Below, one piece after another: positions 47,354-58,957 of a stretch of 64,000 bases of DNA. Under the pieces are notes generated by a model that was given only the letters and a program-made list of their open reading frames with translations, made no database searches and was not told the DNA's origin. This DNA is from Levilactobacillus tongjiangensis (GTDB taxonomy: Bacteria; Bacillota; Bacilli; Lactobacillales; Lactobacillaceae), in assembly GCF_003946345.1 (NCBI RefSeq), contig NZ_RHNY01000016.1, positions 1-64,000 on the forward strand, given 5' to 3'. Position numbers and translations under genes: made by a program. Numbering within the stretch: position 1 is the stretch's first letter; each line of letters starts with the position of its first letter.

Positions 47354-47827
47354 TTGAGTACTGTCGTCGAGACCGTGACGGCCTTAGCCCAGCCAATCGT
47401 GGCGCAGCATCAGTTTGAGCTAGTTGACGTTGAATTTGTTAAGGAAGGTAAGAGTTGGTACCTGCGGCTCTACATTGATAAGCCCGGTGGTATCAACATC
47501 GAGGAATGTGCAATGGTCAGTGACGAGGTGTCCGAAAAGATGGACAGCCTTGATCCAGATCCAATTCCTCAGGCCTACTTTCTGGAGGTATCCTCACCAG
47601 GTGCCGAACGACCACTGAAGAAACCAGAAGACTTTGAAAAGGCCGTGGGTGATTACATTCACGTCTCCCTCTACCAAAAGATTGGGCAGAGCAAGGTCTA
47701 TGAAGGAACACTGTTGACGTTGACGGATGAAAGCATGGATCTTAAGGTTAACCTGAAGGGCCGAATCAAAACCCTGACGATTCCTCGTGATAACATTGCC
47801 CAGGCCCGTTTAGCCATCAAGTTCTAA
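47354..47827 (+). CDS. rimP: Ribosome maturation factor RimP
   Basis: Assists 30S maturation. The 157 residues show the RimP pattern ([52 protein letters not shown]). TTG 47354 is chosen because AGGAGGCGG lies 7 bases upstream; the in-frame ATG at 47300 lies in the terminator stem region. First gene of the rimP-nusA-ylxR-ylxQ-infB-rbfA operon. Confidence 0.95.
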   Translation: MSTVVETVTALAQPIVAQHQFELVDVEFVKEGKSWYLRLYIDKPGGINIEECAMVSDEVSEKMDSLDPDPIPQAYFLEVSSPGAERPLKKPEDFEKAVGDYIHVSLYQKIGQSKVYEGTLLTLTDESMDLKVNLKGRIKTLTIPRDNIAQARLAIKF

Positions 47828-47849
47828 CGAATAAGGAGCGAAGCAAAAC

Positions 47850-49079
47850 ATGAGTAAAGAATTATTGGGGGCGTTAGACGTCCTGGAAACGGAAAAGGGT
47901 ATCGATAAGCAAATCGTTATTGACGCTCTGGAAGCCGCGTTAGTTTCTGCTTACAAGCGGAACTACGATCAAGCCCAAAACGTGGAGGTCAATTTTGACC
48001 CACGTAAGGGTGACATCCACGTCTTCGCCGTTAAGAAGGTTGTTGATCAAGTCTACGATTCTCGGTTGGAAGTTAGTTTAGATGAAGCACTGACCATCAA
48101 CAAGGGTTACGAATTAGGCGATGACATCAAGTTTGAAGTTACGCCTAAGAACTTCGGCCGGATTGCTGCACAGACTGCTAAGCAAGTTATCTTGCAACGG
48201 GTTCGTGAAGCCGAACGGACAATCATCTACGATCAATACAGCCAATACGAAAATGAAATCGTAACTGGTGAAGTTGAACGTCAAGATTCCCGGTTCGTTT
48301 ATGTGAGCTTGGGTAAGGTTGAAGCCGTGATGGGTCGTCAGGATCAAATGCCTAACGAAACGTACCGGATTCATGACCGAATCAAAGTTTACGTGACGCG
48401 GGTCGAAAACGCCACCAAGGGTCCCCAAGTCTTCGTTAGTCGGACGCACGCTGATTTGTTAAAGCGTTTGTTTGAACAAGAAGTTCCTGAAATTTACGAC
48501 GGGACGGTTGAAATCATGGCCATCGCACGTGAAGCCGGTGACCGGGCCAAGGTCGCTGTTCGCTCGAACAACCCTGACATTGATCCCGTGGGAACCAGTG
48601 TTGGTCCTCGTGGGCAACGGGTCCAAACCATCGTTAACGAACTCGGTGGTGAAAACATGGATATCGTGGAATGGACGGATGACGAAGCGAAGTTTATCGC
48701 TAACGCGTTGAACCCAGCTGAAGTTTTGGATGTCATTTTTGACCCCAACAACGAACGCGCTTGTGAAGTCGTCGTACCTGATTATCAATTATCCTTAGCC
48801 ATTGGTAAGCGGGGACAAAATGCCCGTTTAGCCGCTAAGTTGACTGGATATAAGATTGATATTAAATCAGAATCAGAAGCATCTGCTATAATGGAAGCTG
48901 ATCAGGCACCTACTGATGACGCTACCACGGAAGATGCTGGCGAAGAGGTAAGCGCAACGCCTGATGACGTAGCGCCTAGCGAAGCCACGACTGACGACGT
49001 TACACCAGCTGAAGATGATGCACCAGCAGTGGCAGAGCCAACTAGCGAAGCCACTGATGATGATCAGTCTGCAGAATAG
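47850..49079 (+). CDS. nusA: Transcription termination/antitermination factor NusA
   Basis: RNA polymerase-binding factor that modulates pausing and termination, 409 residues: N-terminal domain (about 1-125), S1 domain (about 135-200, EIVTGEVERQD), and two KH domains (about 230-345, with GTSVGPRGQRVQ and IGKRGQNARLA). The last 60 residues are an acidic Asp/Glu/Ala/Thr tail of low complexity, longer than in Bacillus. AAGGAGCG lies before ATG 47850. Confidence 0.97.
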   Translation: MSKELLGALDVLETEKGIDKQIVIDALEAALVSAYKRNYDQAQNVEVNFDPRKGDIHVFAVKKVVDQVYDSRLEVSLDEALTINKGYELGDDIKFEVTPKNFGRIAAQTAKQVILQRVREAERTIIYDQYSQYENEIVTGEVERQDSRFVYVSLGKVEAVMGRQDQMPNETYRIHDRIKVYVTRVENATKGPQVFVSRTHADLLKRLFEQEVPEIYDGTVEIMAIAREAGDRAKVAVRSNNPDIDPVGTSVGPRGQRVQTIVNELGGENMDIVEWTDDEAKFIANALNPAEVLDVIFDPNNERACEVVVPDYQLSLAIGKRGQNARLAAKLTGYKIDIKSESEASAIMEADQAPTDDATTEDAGEEVSATPDDVAPSEATTDDVTPAEDDAPAVAEPTSEATDDDQSAE

Positions 49080-49106
49080 TTTACATCTGAAGGAGGGTTA
49101 AGACCC

Positions 49107-49403
49107 ATGAAACAACGGAAGATCCCCATGCGCAAGGACATTGTGACCGGGGAAATGGCACCAAAGAAGCAACTGGTCCGGGTCGTTCGCAACCAGGATC
49201 AAGAAGTTAGTGTTGATCCTACCGGGAAACAATCCGGCCGTGGTGCCTACATCTCTTTGGACGTAGACATTGCCAAGCGGGCCAAGAAGGAACGGACTTT
49301 CGACCATACTTTTGGTGTTAAGATCGATGATCAGTTTTACGACGATTTAATCGCTTACGTTGATCATCAGCAAGCACGGCGGGAATTATTTAACAATGAC
49401 TAA
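49107..49403 (+). CDS. ylxR: RNA-binding protein YlxR (RnpM, DUF448)
   Basis: Small basic RNA-binding protein of 98 residues. The family pattern RKIPMRKDIVTGE and PTGKQSGRGAYI is complete. The Bacillus homologue has been reported to bind and modulate RNase P. AGGAGGG precedes ATG 49107. Its end overlaps ylxQ by 8 bases. Confidence 0.93.
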   Translation: MKQRKIPMRKDIVTGEMAPKKQLVRVVRNQDQEVSVDPTGKQSGRGAYISLDVDIAKRAKKERTFDHTFGVKIDDQFYDDLIAYVDHQQARRELFNND

Positions 49404-49698
49404 TGCCGAGCAAGCTTTACAATTATTAGGATTGGTCCGGCGAGCAGGTAAATTGGTTACCGGCGAATCCTTCGTTTTAGCCGCTGTGCGGGATTCTTCT
49501 GCCAAGTTGGTCTTATTGGCTAGTGATACTGGTAAGAGCAGTCAGAAGCAATTTCGTGACAAGACAACGAGCTATAACGTCCCGTTGAATGAATCATTTA
49601 CCAAAGACCAGTTGAGCACGGCCATTGGGTCCGCGCGCACGGTCATAGCAATCACCGATCCGGGATTCGTCCGGAAAATGCAACAACTACTTCAGTAG
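49396..49698 (+). CDS. ylxQ: L7Ae-family RNA-binding protein YlxQ
   Basis: Ribosomal protein L7Ae-like protein of 100 residues: LLGLVRRAGKLVTGE and VLLASDTGKSSQKQ match the family, which binds kink-turn RNA. ATG 49396 is inside the end of ylxR, giving translational coupling; upstream in-frame extension overlaps ylxR coding sequence and is rejected. Confidence 0.92.
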   Translation: MTNAEQALQLLGLVRRAGKLVTGESFVLAAVRDSSAKLVLLASDTGKSSQKQFRDKTTSYNVPLNESFTKDQLSTAIGSARTVIAITDPGFVRKMQQLLQ

Positions 49699-49745
49699 CC
49701 ACCTGACGTTCTCGTGATCGGCCGAAAATTAAGGAGTGTGAAGAT

Positions 49746-52199
49746 ATGGGGAAGAAGCGAATCTATGAACTCGCAAAAGAAATTAACGTCTCCAGTAAAC
49801 AGATCATCGCGAAAGCCGAAGAAAAAGGCTTTCCGGTGAAAAACCACATGTCAACGCTCGGCGATAACGAAGAACGTCAACTGCGGGCAGCCTTTCAACC
49901 AAAGGCTGCGGGGTCTAAGCCAGCTGCCAAGCCACAGGCTAAGCAACCGGTCAAGACCGAGGCAGCGCGCCCTGCAAACCAGGGTGGTCACACGAAGGGT
50001 AACGCCACGACTCATCAGAGTAATCATGGGTCACAGGCGTCAACTAATCGGCAGAATAGCCACACCAATGGGAACCAGAGCCAAAACAAAGGTAACGGTA
50101 ACCAGCAGAACCACAGTACTGGGAACCGGAACCAAAGTCAGGGAACTGGGAACCAAAATCATCGTAACAATAATAAAAATAATGGCCAGGCCGGAAGTAA
50201 TCATTCTGAACAACATAATTCCGGCACCGGCAGATTTGGTGGAAGTTTGAATAATAATACAAATAATAGCAATGGCCGGCGGAGTAGCAACAGTACCAAC
50301 AGTCGCGGGGGCCGGAATAACCGGAACAACCGCAATAACCGTCGCCGTAATAACAATAATAATAACCGTTACAAGAAGAACCAACGGATCAAAGACACGA
50401 ACCAACACAAGGGCGCACCAGAACGTAAAAACAAGGCTTTACCAGAAACCTTACTCTATACTGATGGCATGAACGCCCAAGATCTGGCAAAGATCTTACA
50501 CCGTTCATCAGCTGAAATCGTGAAGAAACTCTTCATGCTGGGTGTGATGGTCAACCAAAACCAATCCCTGGATAAGGATACGATTGAAATTTTGGCTGAC
50601 GACTACGGCATCAAGGCGGAAGAAAAGGTTCAAGTCGATGTTTCTGATATCGATAAGGCCTTTGACGCTGAAATGGCTAACACTGATCACTTAGAATCCC
50701 GGGCACCAGTTGTCACGATCATGGGTCACGTTGACCATGGTAAGACGACGCTGTTGGACCACTTACGTCATTCTCACATCACTGAAGGCGAAGCTGGTGG
50801 GATCACGCAGGCCATTGGTGCCTACCAAGTTCACTACAACGACAAGCTGATCACGTTCTTGGATACGCCAGGACATGCTGCCTTTACTGAAATGCGTGCA
50901 CGTGGTGCTGAAATCACCGACCTGACTGTGCTGGTAGTTGCCGCTGATGATGGTGTGATGCCACAAACCATCGAAGCCATTCACCATGCGAAGGCTGCCG
51001 GAACCCCAATCATCGTGGCGGTCAACAAGATCGATAAGCCGGGTGCTAACCCGAACCACGTCATGGAACAATTAACGGAATACGAATTGATCCCTGAAGA
51101 CTGGGGTGGCGACACCATCTTTGTTGAAATCTCAGCGAAGTTTGGGAAGAACATCGACGAATTGCTCGATATGATCCTCTTACAAGCCGAAGTGCTTGAA
51201 TTGAAGGCCAACCCAGACCAAAATGGTGCTGGGAACGTTATCGAAGCTCGGTTGGATCAAGGTCAAGGTTCCGTTGCCACATTGCTGGTTCAACAAGGGA
51301 CCTTACACGTTGGGGATCCTATCGTTGTAGGGAACACCTTTGGGCGTGTCCGGACGATGGTTAACGAACGTGGTCGGCGGATCAAGGATGCCGGCCCATC
51401 GACGCCAGTGGAAATCACTGGGTTGAACGATGTGCCAGAAGCCGGGGACCGTTTCGTGGTCTTTGACGATGAAAAGACGGCACGGGCTGCTGGTGAAGAA
51501 CGGGCTAAGGAAGCCTTAGTCAAGGAGCGGGGCAATACCAACCACGTGACCTTGGACAATCTCTTTGATTCCCTTAAGGAAGGCGAAATGAAGGAAGTTG
51601 ACGTCATCATTAAGGCTGACGTTCAAGGTTCCGTTGAAGCTTTAGCAGGTAGTTTGAAGAAGATCGACGTTTCTGGCGTGCGGGTCAACATCATTCACTC
51701 TGCCGTTGGGGCCATCAATGAAAGTGATGTCACATTGGCAGAAGCCTCTGACGCCATCATCATTGGGTTCAACGTTCGTCCAACACCGCAAGCACGGGCT
51801 CAAGCCGACAGCGACAAGGTCGACATTCGCCTGCACAACGTCATCTACAACGCTATCGATGAAATCGAAACGGCGATGAAGGGGATGCTGGAACCTACCT
51901 ACGAAGAAGAAGTTACCGGCCAAATTGAAGTTAAGAACATTTTCCACGCTTCTAAGGTCGGCACCATCGTCGGTGGGATGGTTACTGAAGGTTACGTGAC
52001 GGCTGACGCCGACGTTCGTTTGATTCGGGACGGCGTGGTCATCTACGAAGGAAAGCTTGGTAGCTTGAAGCGCTTCAAGGACGACGTCAAGCAAGTTAAG
52101 ATGGGCTATGAACTAGGATTAACTATCGAGAACTACAACGACATCAAGGTAGACGACGTTATCGAAGCCTACGTGATGAAGGAAGTTCCCGTTAAATAA
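49746..52199 (+). CDS. infB: Translation initiation factor IF-2
   Basis: GTPase that brings fMet-tRNA to the 30S subunit, 817 residues. After an N-terminal helical domain (about 1-52) comes a low-complexity linker (about 53-220) rich in Asn, Gln, Gly, Ser and Arg, partly encoded by AAT/AAC repeats. It is followed by an IF2-N helix domain (about 230-290) and the G domain (GHVDHGKTT about 327, DTPGH, NKID). The C-terminal beta and C domains are intact. Start ATG 49746 follows AAGGAGTG. Confidence 0.97.
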   Translation: MGKKRIYELAKEINVSSKQIIAKAEEKGFPVKNHMSTLGDNEERQLRAAFQPKAAGSKPAAKPQAKQPVKTEAARPANQGGHTKGNATTHQSNHGSQASTNRQNSHTNGNQSQNKGNGNQQNHSTGNRNQSQGTGNQNHRNNNKNNGQAGSNHSEQHNSGTGRFGGSLNNNTNNSNGRRSSNSTNSRGGRNNRNNRNNRRRNNNNNNRYKKNQRIKDTNQHKGAPERKNKALPETLLYTDGMNAQDLAKILHRSSAEIVKKLFMLGVMVNQNQSLDKDTIEILADDYGIKAEEKVQVDVSDIDKAFDAEMANTDHLESRAPVVTIMGHVDHGKTTLLDHLRHSHITEGEAGGITQAIGAYQVHYNDKLITFLDTPGHAAFTEMRARGAEITDLTVLVVAADDGVMPQTIEAIHHAKAAGTPIIVAVNKIDKPGANPNHVMEQLTEYELIPEDWGGDTIFVEISAKFGKNIDELLDMILLQAEVLELKANPDQNGAGNVIEARLDQGQGSVATLLVQQGTLHVGDPIVVGNTFGRVRTMVNERGRRIKDAGPSTPVEITGLNDVPEAGDRFVVFDDEKTARAAGEERAKEALVKERGNTNHVTLDNLFDSLKEGEMKEVDVIIKADVQGSVEALAGSLKKIDVSGVRVNIIHSAVGAINESDVTLAEASDAIIIGFNVRPTPQARAQADSDKVDIRLHNVIYNAIDEIETAMKGMLEPTYEEEVTGQIEVKNIFHASKVGTIVGGMVTEGYVTADADVRLIRDGVVIYEGKLGSLKRFKDDVKQVKMGYELGLTIENYNDIKVDDVIEAYVMKEVPVK

Positions 52200-52218
52200 A
52201 AATCGGAGGCAAACGTAA

Positions 52219-52569
52219 ATGGCACAATATCGAGTTGGCCGGTTGGAACAAGAAATCCAACGGGAAGTTACGGATATTCTACTAAAGCGTGTTCGCGATC
52301 CTCGGGTCGAGGGTGTCACCGTTACCGGCGTGGAAGTCACTGGTGACTTGCAACAGGCAACGATTTACTACAGCATTTTGTCTGATAAGGCCTCATCTGC
52401 AGAAAAAACGCAGCAGGGGTTAAACAAGGCTACTGGCCTGATTCGTTCAGAATTAGGTTCTCGTTTAAGCATCTACAAGACGCCTGAACTGAATTTCGAG
52501 CAGGATTCGTCTGTTCGTTACGGTAGTCATATCGATGAACTGTTAAGCGAACTCCACCACAAGGACTAA
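52219..52569 (+). CDS. rbfA: Ribosome-binding factor A
   Basis: 16S maturation and cold-adaptation factor of 116 residues with the KH-like pattern QREVTDILLKRVRDPRV and SELGSRLSIYKTPELNF. GGAGGC precedes ATG 52219. Last gene of the operon, followed by a terminator. Confidence 0.96.
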   Translation: MAQYRVGRLEQEIQREVTDILLKRVRDPRVEGVTVTGVEVTGDLQQATIYYSILSDKASSAEKTQQGLNKATGLIRSELGSRLSIYKTPELNFEQDSSVRYGSHIDELLSELHHKD

Positions 52570-52587
52570 ACGGTGCAGTTTCACCAG

Positions 52588-52622
52588 AAAAGGCGTTGAT
52601 CTCAGCTGATCGGCGCCTTTTT
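52588..52622 (+). terminator. Terminator of the nusA-infB operon
   Basis: AAAAGGCGTTGATC pairs with GATCGGCGCCTTTT, then T. Confidence 0.85.
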
Positions 52623-53023
52623 GGTTGCTCGGCTATTGTGTCAATTGCCCACACTCCGGTGGCCAGGGATGGGGCCGGCTCTGATTGCGGTTAAGCATGT
52701 GCGTGGTTGAAGGCGCTACTTGCATGAATTATGGTAGTTTTTCGGTAGTTGACCGCAAAGTACTGTGTGAGCTGAGAGATAGGCTAATTTAATCGTTGTT
52801 ATGATGAGATTAATGGGATTAAAAAGCTTTCAATTTTCAATTACTCAGATTGGCGGTCAGAACCACCCACCGGCGTCGTGAGTCTGGCCTAATTTCACAA
52901 AGAGTGATAGGCTAATAGAACTGACATTTAGCGTCGATCTGGTGGGCGGTGGTTTTAAAGCCGTTACCCAGGATTGGAAATAGCATCACACTTAACCACA
53001 ACCAAAAAATTGGAGGAGTCTCA
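52623..53023. other. Gene-free stretch between rbfA and truB
   Basis: About 400 bases. It starts with repeat remnant F (52655-52690). TGCGGTTAA and TTGACCGCA near 52690 and 52750 form a spaced dyad with 8 of 9 matches. Near 52860-52955, AACCACCCACC and GGTGGGCGGTGGTT are partly complementary. No gene is seen. Confidence 0.5.
52655..52690 (+). repeat. Structured intergenic repeat, locus F: left-arm remnant
   Basis: CCGGTGGCCAGGGATGGGGCC is nearly the same as the left closing arm of locus D, but the hairpin and right-arm parts do not follow. It is either a decayed copy or a chance match to a G-rich arm. Confidence 0.45.
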
Positions 53024-53932
53024 ATGGACGGTATCATTCCCCTATATAAGGAACGCGGTCTGACCAGCTTTGACTGCGTGGCAAAGTTACGACACATTTT
53101 ACACACGAAAAAAGTGGGACATAGTGGCACATTGGATCCAGGCGTGGATGGGGTTTTACCCATCTGTATCGGATCAGCCACGAAGGTGGTTCCTTACCTA
53201 ATGGCTTCCGGTAAGGTTTACCGGGGAAGCGTCACGCTCGGTTTTGCGACCACGACGGAAGACTTAGACGGCGAAGAAATCAGTCGGCGGCAGTTGACTG
53301 AACCTTTTTCTCTGGTAGATCTCAAGGCGGCCGCGGCGACTTTGACGGGGACGATTCAGCAAACACCGCCCATGTTTTCTGCTGTGAAGGTGAATGGGCG
53401 CAAGTTGTATGAATATGCGCGAGCTGGAGAGACTGTGGAACGGCCAACGCGGACCATTACGGTTGACCACTTTACGTTGACTGATGCGGGTACCTTTGAT
53501 GGAACGGCCGGAACCCAAACAATCAAGTTTGAAATTGGCTGTTCTAAGGGGACTTATATCCGGACCCTTGCCGTCGACTTAGGTCGGGCTTTGGGCGTAC
53601 CAGCTGTCATGTCTGATCTGACCCGGCTAAAGAGTGGTGGTTTTACGCTTGACCAGGCGGTCAGCCTGGATGAAGTGGCGTCAGCAGTAGCTGAGGAACG
53701 CCTAGACGACGTTTTACGACCAATTGATTACGCACTCCAAGACTTCCCACATGTGGCCTTAGACGACCATTTATGGGGCCTGGTGAAGAATGGCGTTTTT
53801 TTGAGCGCCCATGAGGTGTCCAGTTCGGCGCCAACGATTGCGTTGAGCTATCAGGGCCAGACTAAGTGTCTCTACCAGTGGTCCGATGAAAAAAAACAAT
53901 ATAAGCCGCTTAAAATGTTTGCGGTGAATTAA
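53024..53932 (+). CDS. truB: tRNA pseudouridine synthase B
   Basis: Makes pseudouridine 55 in tRNA, 302 residues. The catalytic Asp lies in GHSGTLDPGVDGVLP (about 37-51) and the RGSVTLGFATTT and SKGTYIRTLAVDLG blocks are typical. ATG 53024 with TGGAGGAG upstream is chosen; a longer open stretch upstream begins in non-coding DNA. Confidence 0.96.
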   Translation: MDGIIPLYKERGLTSFDCVAKLRHILHTKKVGHSGTLDPGVDGVLPICIGSATKVVPYLMASGKVYRGSVTLGFATTTEDLDGEEISRRQLTEPFSLVDLKAAAATLTGTIQQTPPMFSAVKVNGRKLYEYARAGETVERPTRTITVDHFTLTDAGTFDGTAGTQTIKFEIGCSKGTYIRTLAVDLGRALGVPAVMSDLTRLKSGGFTLDQAVSLDEVASAVAEERLDDVLRPIDYALQDFPHVALDDHLWGLVKNGVFLSAHEVSSSAPTIALSYQGQTKCLYQWSDEKKQYKPLKMFAVN

Positions 53933-53955
53933 GCTTTGAGAAGAGGAATTGCAAA

Positions 53956-54906
53956 ATGGAAGTTATCAACATCCACCATCCGTTAGATGAACGGCAGATT
54001 CCGAATGAGCCGGTGGTCTTAGCCATGGGATTCTTTGACGGGGTCCATCGTGGGCATCAAGCGGTCATTAACCGGGCGAAGGCGGAAGCACGGGACCGTA
54101 ACGTTAAACTAGCGGTTCTGACCTACGATCATCATCCGGCCTTGGTTTATCGACCACTGGAACCAGATGACCGGAAGTATTTGAGTACGACTGAGCGCAA
54201 GTTGCGTAAGCTAGACCGGTTGGGCGTAGACCGGGTCTTCTTGGTCAATTACACCGGGGAGTTCTCAGCGCAAACGCCCCAGGAGTTTGTCGACAACTAC
54301 CTCGTGAAGTTTCACACGGTAGCCGCTGTGGCTGGTTTTGACCACACTTACGGAAAAAAGGACGTGGCGACCATGGATAAGCTCGCTGGGTACGCCCAGG
54401 GACGGTTTGACGTGATCACTGTGGCCGAAGAGGCTAAGAATCAGGAAAAAATTAGTTCCACGCGCATTCGGCAGGCCTTGAAGGCGGGCGACGTGGACTT
54501 AGCCAACCAGTTATTGGGGTACACGTACCGCTCGACTGGTTTGGTCGTTCACGGTGAGGCCAGGGGCCGAACGATTGGGTTCCCTACAGCCAATGTGTTG
54601 TCACCAGAAGACGAATGGCTGCCAGGTATTGGTATCTACACGGCTCGGCTAAAAGTAGGCGCAATCTGGTATCCTGGGATGGTTTCAGTAGGTCGCAACG
54701 TGACCTTTGGTGACAATCGGCCGATTACCGTTGAGATGAATCTGCTTGATTTTCAAGGCAACCTGTATGGTGAACCGGTCGAGGTCGAGTGGCACCATCG
54801 GTTGCGTGGTGAAATCAAGTTTGACGGCGTGGAGGCCCTGGTGGCGCAACTCAAGCAAGACGAAGTGGCGACCAGAGACTACTTTAAGCGAGTAGCTGCT
54901 GACTAA
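53956..54906 (+). CDS. ribF: Bifunctional riboflavin kinase/FMN adenylyltransferase
   Basis: Turns riboflavin into FMN and FAD, 316 residues. The nucleotidyltransferase half has GFFDGVHRGHQ (about 26-36) and ISSTRIRQAL (about 167), and the kinase half (from about 185) has GRTIGFPTANV. AGAGGAAT precedes ATG 53956. It follows truB by 23 bases, the usual arrangement. Confidence 0.96.
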   Translation: MEVINIHHPLDERQIPNEPVVLAMGFFDGVHRGHQAVINRAKAEARDRNVKLAVLTYDHHPALVYRPLEPDDRKYLSTTERKLRKLDRLGVDRVFLVNYTGEFSAQTPQEFVDNYLVKFHTVAAVAGFDHTYGKKDVATMDKLAGYAQGRFDVITVAEEAKNQEKISSTRIRQALKAGDVDLANQLLGYTYRSTGLVVHGEARGRTIGFPTANVLSPEDEWLPGIGIYTARLKVGAIWYPGMVSVGRNVTFGDNRPITVEMNLLDFQGNLYGEPVEVEWHHRLRGEIKFDGVEALVAQLKQDEVATRDYFKRVAAD

Positions 54907-55007
54907 GGTGGGGTCGTTACTGGTTTGCTTGAACTTCGGTCTGGTGAAATCCAGCTAGGCAGAGTGTGGCTTATCTAATTTAAAAAATAGCATTTTTCTA
55001 CATGAAG

Positions 55008-55038
55008 GAGACCGAGATGAAAATTCTCGGTCTCTTTT
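55008..55038 (+). terminator. Terminator of truB-ribF
   Basis: GAGACCGAGA pairs perfectly with TCTCGGTCTC, followed by T. Confidence 0.88.
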
Positions 55039-55210
55039 TAGCTGACACATCAGAATACGAAGTGAAATTTAGATGTATGTGGGGTCGTTTAAGGGTGCTA
55101 GTGGTTGTCTGAAAAATTGCGGATTTAGGATCTGATTACGTCGAATTCCAGGAAAAATTCAAAAAATTAGCACTTAACCGCAGAGTTTGCTAAAAATTCT
55201 GCCAGATTTC

Positions 55211-55277
55211 TTGACTTCAAAACCCGGTTTTGCTACATTATATATGTGTCTTAGCACTTGTATAGTTTGAGTGCTAA
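55211..55277 (+). promoter_or_regulatory. hrcA promoter with CIRCE operator
   Basis: TTGACT (55211-55216) and TACATT (55234-55239) are spaced by 17 bases. Directly downstream is CIRCE: TTAGCACTT (55251-55259), 9 bases, GAGTGCTAA (55269-55277), one base off the consensus. HrcA bound here would block the four-gene heat-shock operon. Confidence 0.88.
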
Positions 55278-55293
55278 AAAAGGGGTGATTGTG

Positions 55294-56331
55294 ATGCTTT
55301 CAGAAAGACAAATGATGATTCTGCGAGCCGTTGTCCGCGACTTTACTAACACCGGGGTACCGGTGGGGTCAAAGGCATTAGCCAAGCAGTTACCCATCCA
55401 CGTAAGCTCAGCGACAATTCGTAACGAGATGGCCGCGCTTGAGGAGCAGGGATTGATCAAGAAGACCCACTCTTCGTCTGGGCGCATTCCTTCGGTGGAA
55501 GGCTATCGGTACTACGTTGATCATCTGGTTAAGCCAGATCCACTACAGCCAAACGATATGGACGTGATTCAATCCTCACTTGGTGGGGATTTCCACAAGA
55601 TCGACGAGATCATTTCACAGTCCGCCACGATTTTATCCAACCTGACGTCGTATACGGCGTTCACGTTGAAGCCAGAACTGAAGGATGCCCGGTTAAGCGG
55701 GTTCCGGCTGGTACCATTAGGTCGGCGTCAGGTAATGGCGATTCTCGTGACCGACGGTGGTGACGTGGAAAACCAGACGTTTGATGTGAGTGAAGATGTA
55801 AAGGGCGACCAGCTGGAAGCCGTCGTGCGGTTGATCAATGATCAATTGGTAGGGTTGACCTTACCAGAGGTTATTAAGAAATTGCAGCTCGACATTCCGG
55901 TCCAAATTGCTAATTATCTCCAGAGTCCCACTGGATTCTTGGATATTTTCGGTGATGTGTTGACCCGCGCAGCTCAGGAGCGTTTCTACGTTGGCGGTCG
56001 GTTGAACCTGTTGAACTTCTCACAGGATAGCGACGTCGACTCACTGAAGTCGCTGTACTCACTGATTGATCAGAGCGATGATATCGCCAATGTTTTAGGA
56101 CAACCAAGTGATAACATTTCCGTTCAAATCGGTAACGAGATGACCAACGACGCGTTGCGTAATTACAGCCTGATCACCGCGACCTATGACGTTGATCAGC
56201 ACGGGAAGGGCATGATTGCCATTCTCGGGCCGACCCGCATGCCATACTCGCGGATGTTGGGAATTGTCGGTGCGTTTCGTGAAGAGCTCGCGAAAAAACT
56301 TTTAGATTATTATCGGTTTTACGACGAGTAA
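55294..56331 (+). CDS. hrcA: Heat-inducible transcription repressor HrcA
   Basis: Repressor that binds CIRCE and needs GroE for activity, 345 residues. It has an N-terminal winged helix ([21 protein letters not shown], about 38-58) followed by a GAF-like and dimerisation region. ATG 55294 lies just after CIRCE; the earlier in-frame ATG at 55258 would overlap the operator. First gene of hrcA-grpE-dnaK-dnaJ. Confidence 0.97.
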   Translation: MLSERQMMILRAVVRDFTNTGVPVGSKALAKQLPIHVSSATIRNEMAALEEQGLIKKTHSSSGRIPSVEGYRYYVDHLVKPDPLQPNDMDVIQSSLGGDFHKIDEIISQSATILSNLTSYTAFTLKPELKDARLSGFRLVPLGRRQVMAILVTDGGDVENQTFDVSEDVKGDQLEAVVRLINDQLVGLTLPEVIKKLQLDIPVQIANYLQSPTGFLDIFGDVLTRAAQERFYVGGRLNLLNFSQDSDVDSLKSLYSLIDQSDDIANVLGQPSDNISVQIGNEMTNDALRNYSLITATYDVDQHGKGMIAILGPTRMPYSRMLGIVGAFREELAKKLLDYYRFYDE

Positions 56332-56351
56332 AGAAAGGGAGGTTTTTTATC

Positions 56352-56930
56352 GTGGCTGACAAGCAACAATCATCCACTGATGATGAAACTGCGGCAAAGG
56401 CCGCCACAACCAAGCAAGATTCAGGTAAGACTGAGCAAGGCCAGGACGCGACGGAGAAATCCCAAGCAGCGCCTAAGTCGCAAGAAGTGATTGACTTAGA
56501 GAAGAAAGCCAGTGACTTTGAGGACAAGTACCTGCGGGCCGAAGCCGAAGTGCAAAACATGCAGACGCGGTTCCAAAAGGAACAAGCGACGCTCATCAAG
56601 TATGATGGCCAACAACTTGCAAAGGACGTGCTCCCCGTGATCGATAACCTGGAGCGGGCCCTCGCAGTTGAAGCAACCGATGATACGGGTGCTCAGCTTA
56701 AAAAGGGTGTCCAAATGACCTACGATCACTTGGAAGACGCCTTGAAGCGTAACAACGTCACGGAGATTGAAGCCATGGGCCAAAAGTTTGACCCCACGCG
56801 TCATCAGGCCGTGCAATCCGTTCCCGCTGAAGCAGGACAGGATGCAGAGACGGTCGTCAAGGTGCTCCAAAAGGGTTATCTCTTGAAGGACCGCGTACTT
56901 CGGCCAGCAATGGTCGTTGTCGCACAATAA
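56352..56930 (+). CDS. grpE: Nucleotide exchange factor GrpE
   Basis: Exchange factor for DnaK, 192 residues: a disordered Gln/Thr/Lys-rich N-terminus (about 1-48), a long coiled coil (about 50-100, [16 protein letters not shown]) and a beta domain with the typical [10 protein letters not shown] and [14 protein letters not shown]. It starts at GTG 56352 after AAAGGGAGG. Confidence 0.96.
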   Translation: MADKQQSSTDDETAAKAATTKQDSGKTEQGQDATEKSQAAPKSQEVIDLEKKASDFEDKYLRAEAEVQNMQTRFQKEQATLIKYDGQQLAKDVLPVIDNLERALAVEATDDTGAQLKKGVQMTYDHLEDALKRNNVTEIEAMGQKFDPTRHQAVQSVPAEAGQDAETVVKVLQKGYLLKDRVLRPAMVVVAQ

Positions 56931-56953
56931 TTAAACAAACAAAAAAACTATAA

Positions 56954-58834
<1,881 letters not shown>

Positions 58835-58863
58835 TTTCTAGCTCACGGTAGCAAGTAGTAGGC

Positions 58864-58897
58864 AAAAAGTCAGAGTCCGTGGGGCTTTGGCTTTTTG
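58864..58897 (+). terminator. Weak terminator between dnaK and dnaJ
   Basis: AAAGTCAGAGTCC pairs imperfectly with GGGCTTTGGCTTT (several G-U), then T. Confidence 0.5.
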
Positions 58898-58915
58898 TTT
58901 CGAGTATGCTATTCT
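58887..58915 (+). promoter_or_regulatory. Possible separate promoter of dnaJ
   Basis: TTGGCT (58887-58892), 17 bases, TATTCT (58910-58915), overlapping the terminator. dnaJ could have basal expression independent of CIRCE. Confidence 0.45.
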
Positions 58916-58957
58916 TACAAGTAGCGAAAAATATCGGTAAGAATTGGGAGGAAAAAG

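Larger units (their letters stand above)
54907..55293. other. Intergenic region before hrcA
   Basis: Contains the ribF terminator, then about 170 bases with no recognisable feature except that GTGGGGTCGTT occurs twice (near 54908 and 55079). The hrcA promoter and CIRCE follow. Confidence 0.5.

Noticed and set aside
50040-50408. Minus-strand open frame of 122 codons in infB
   Set aside because: Mirror image of the Asn-rich linker; a repetitive Val/Ile protein without start signals.
53264-53518. Possible CRISPR or tandem repeats in the truB region
   Set aside because: No regularly spaced repeats are present here or anywhere in the window.
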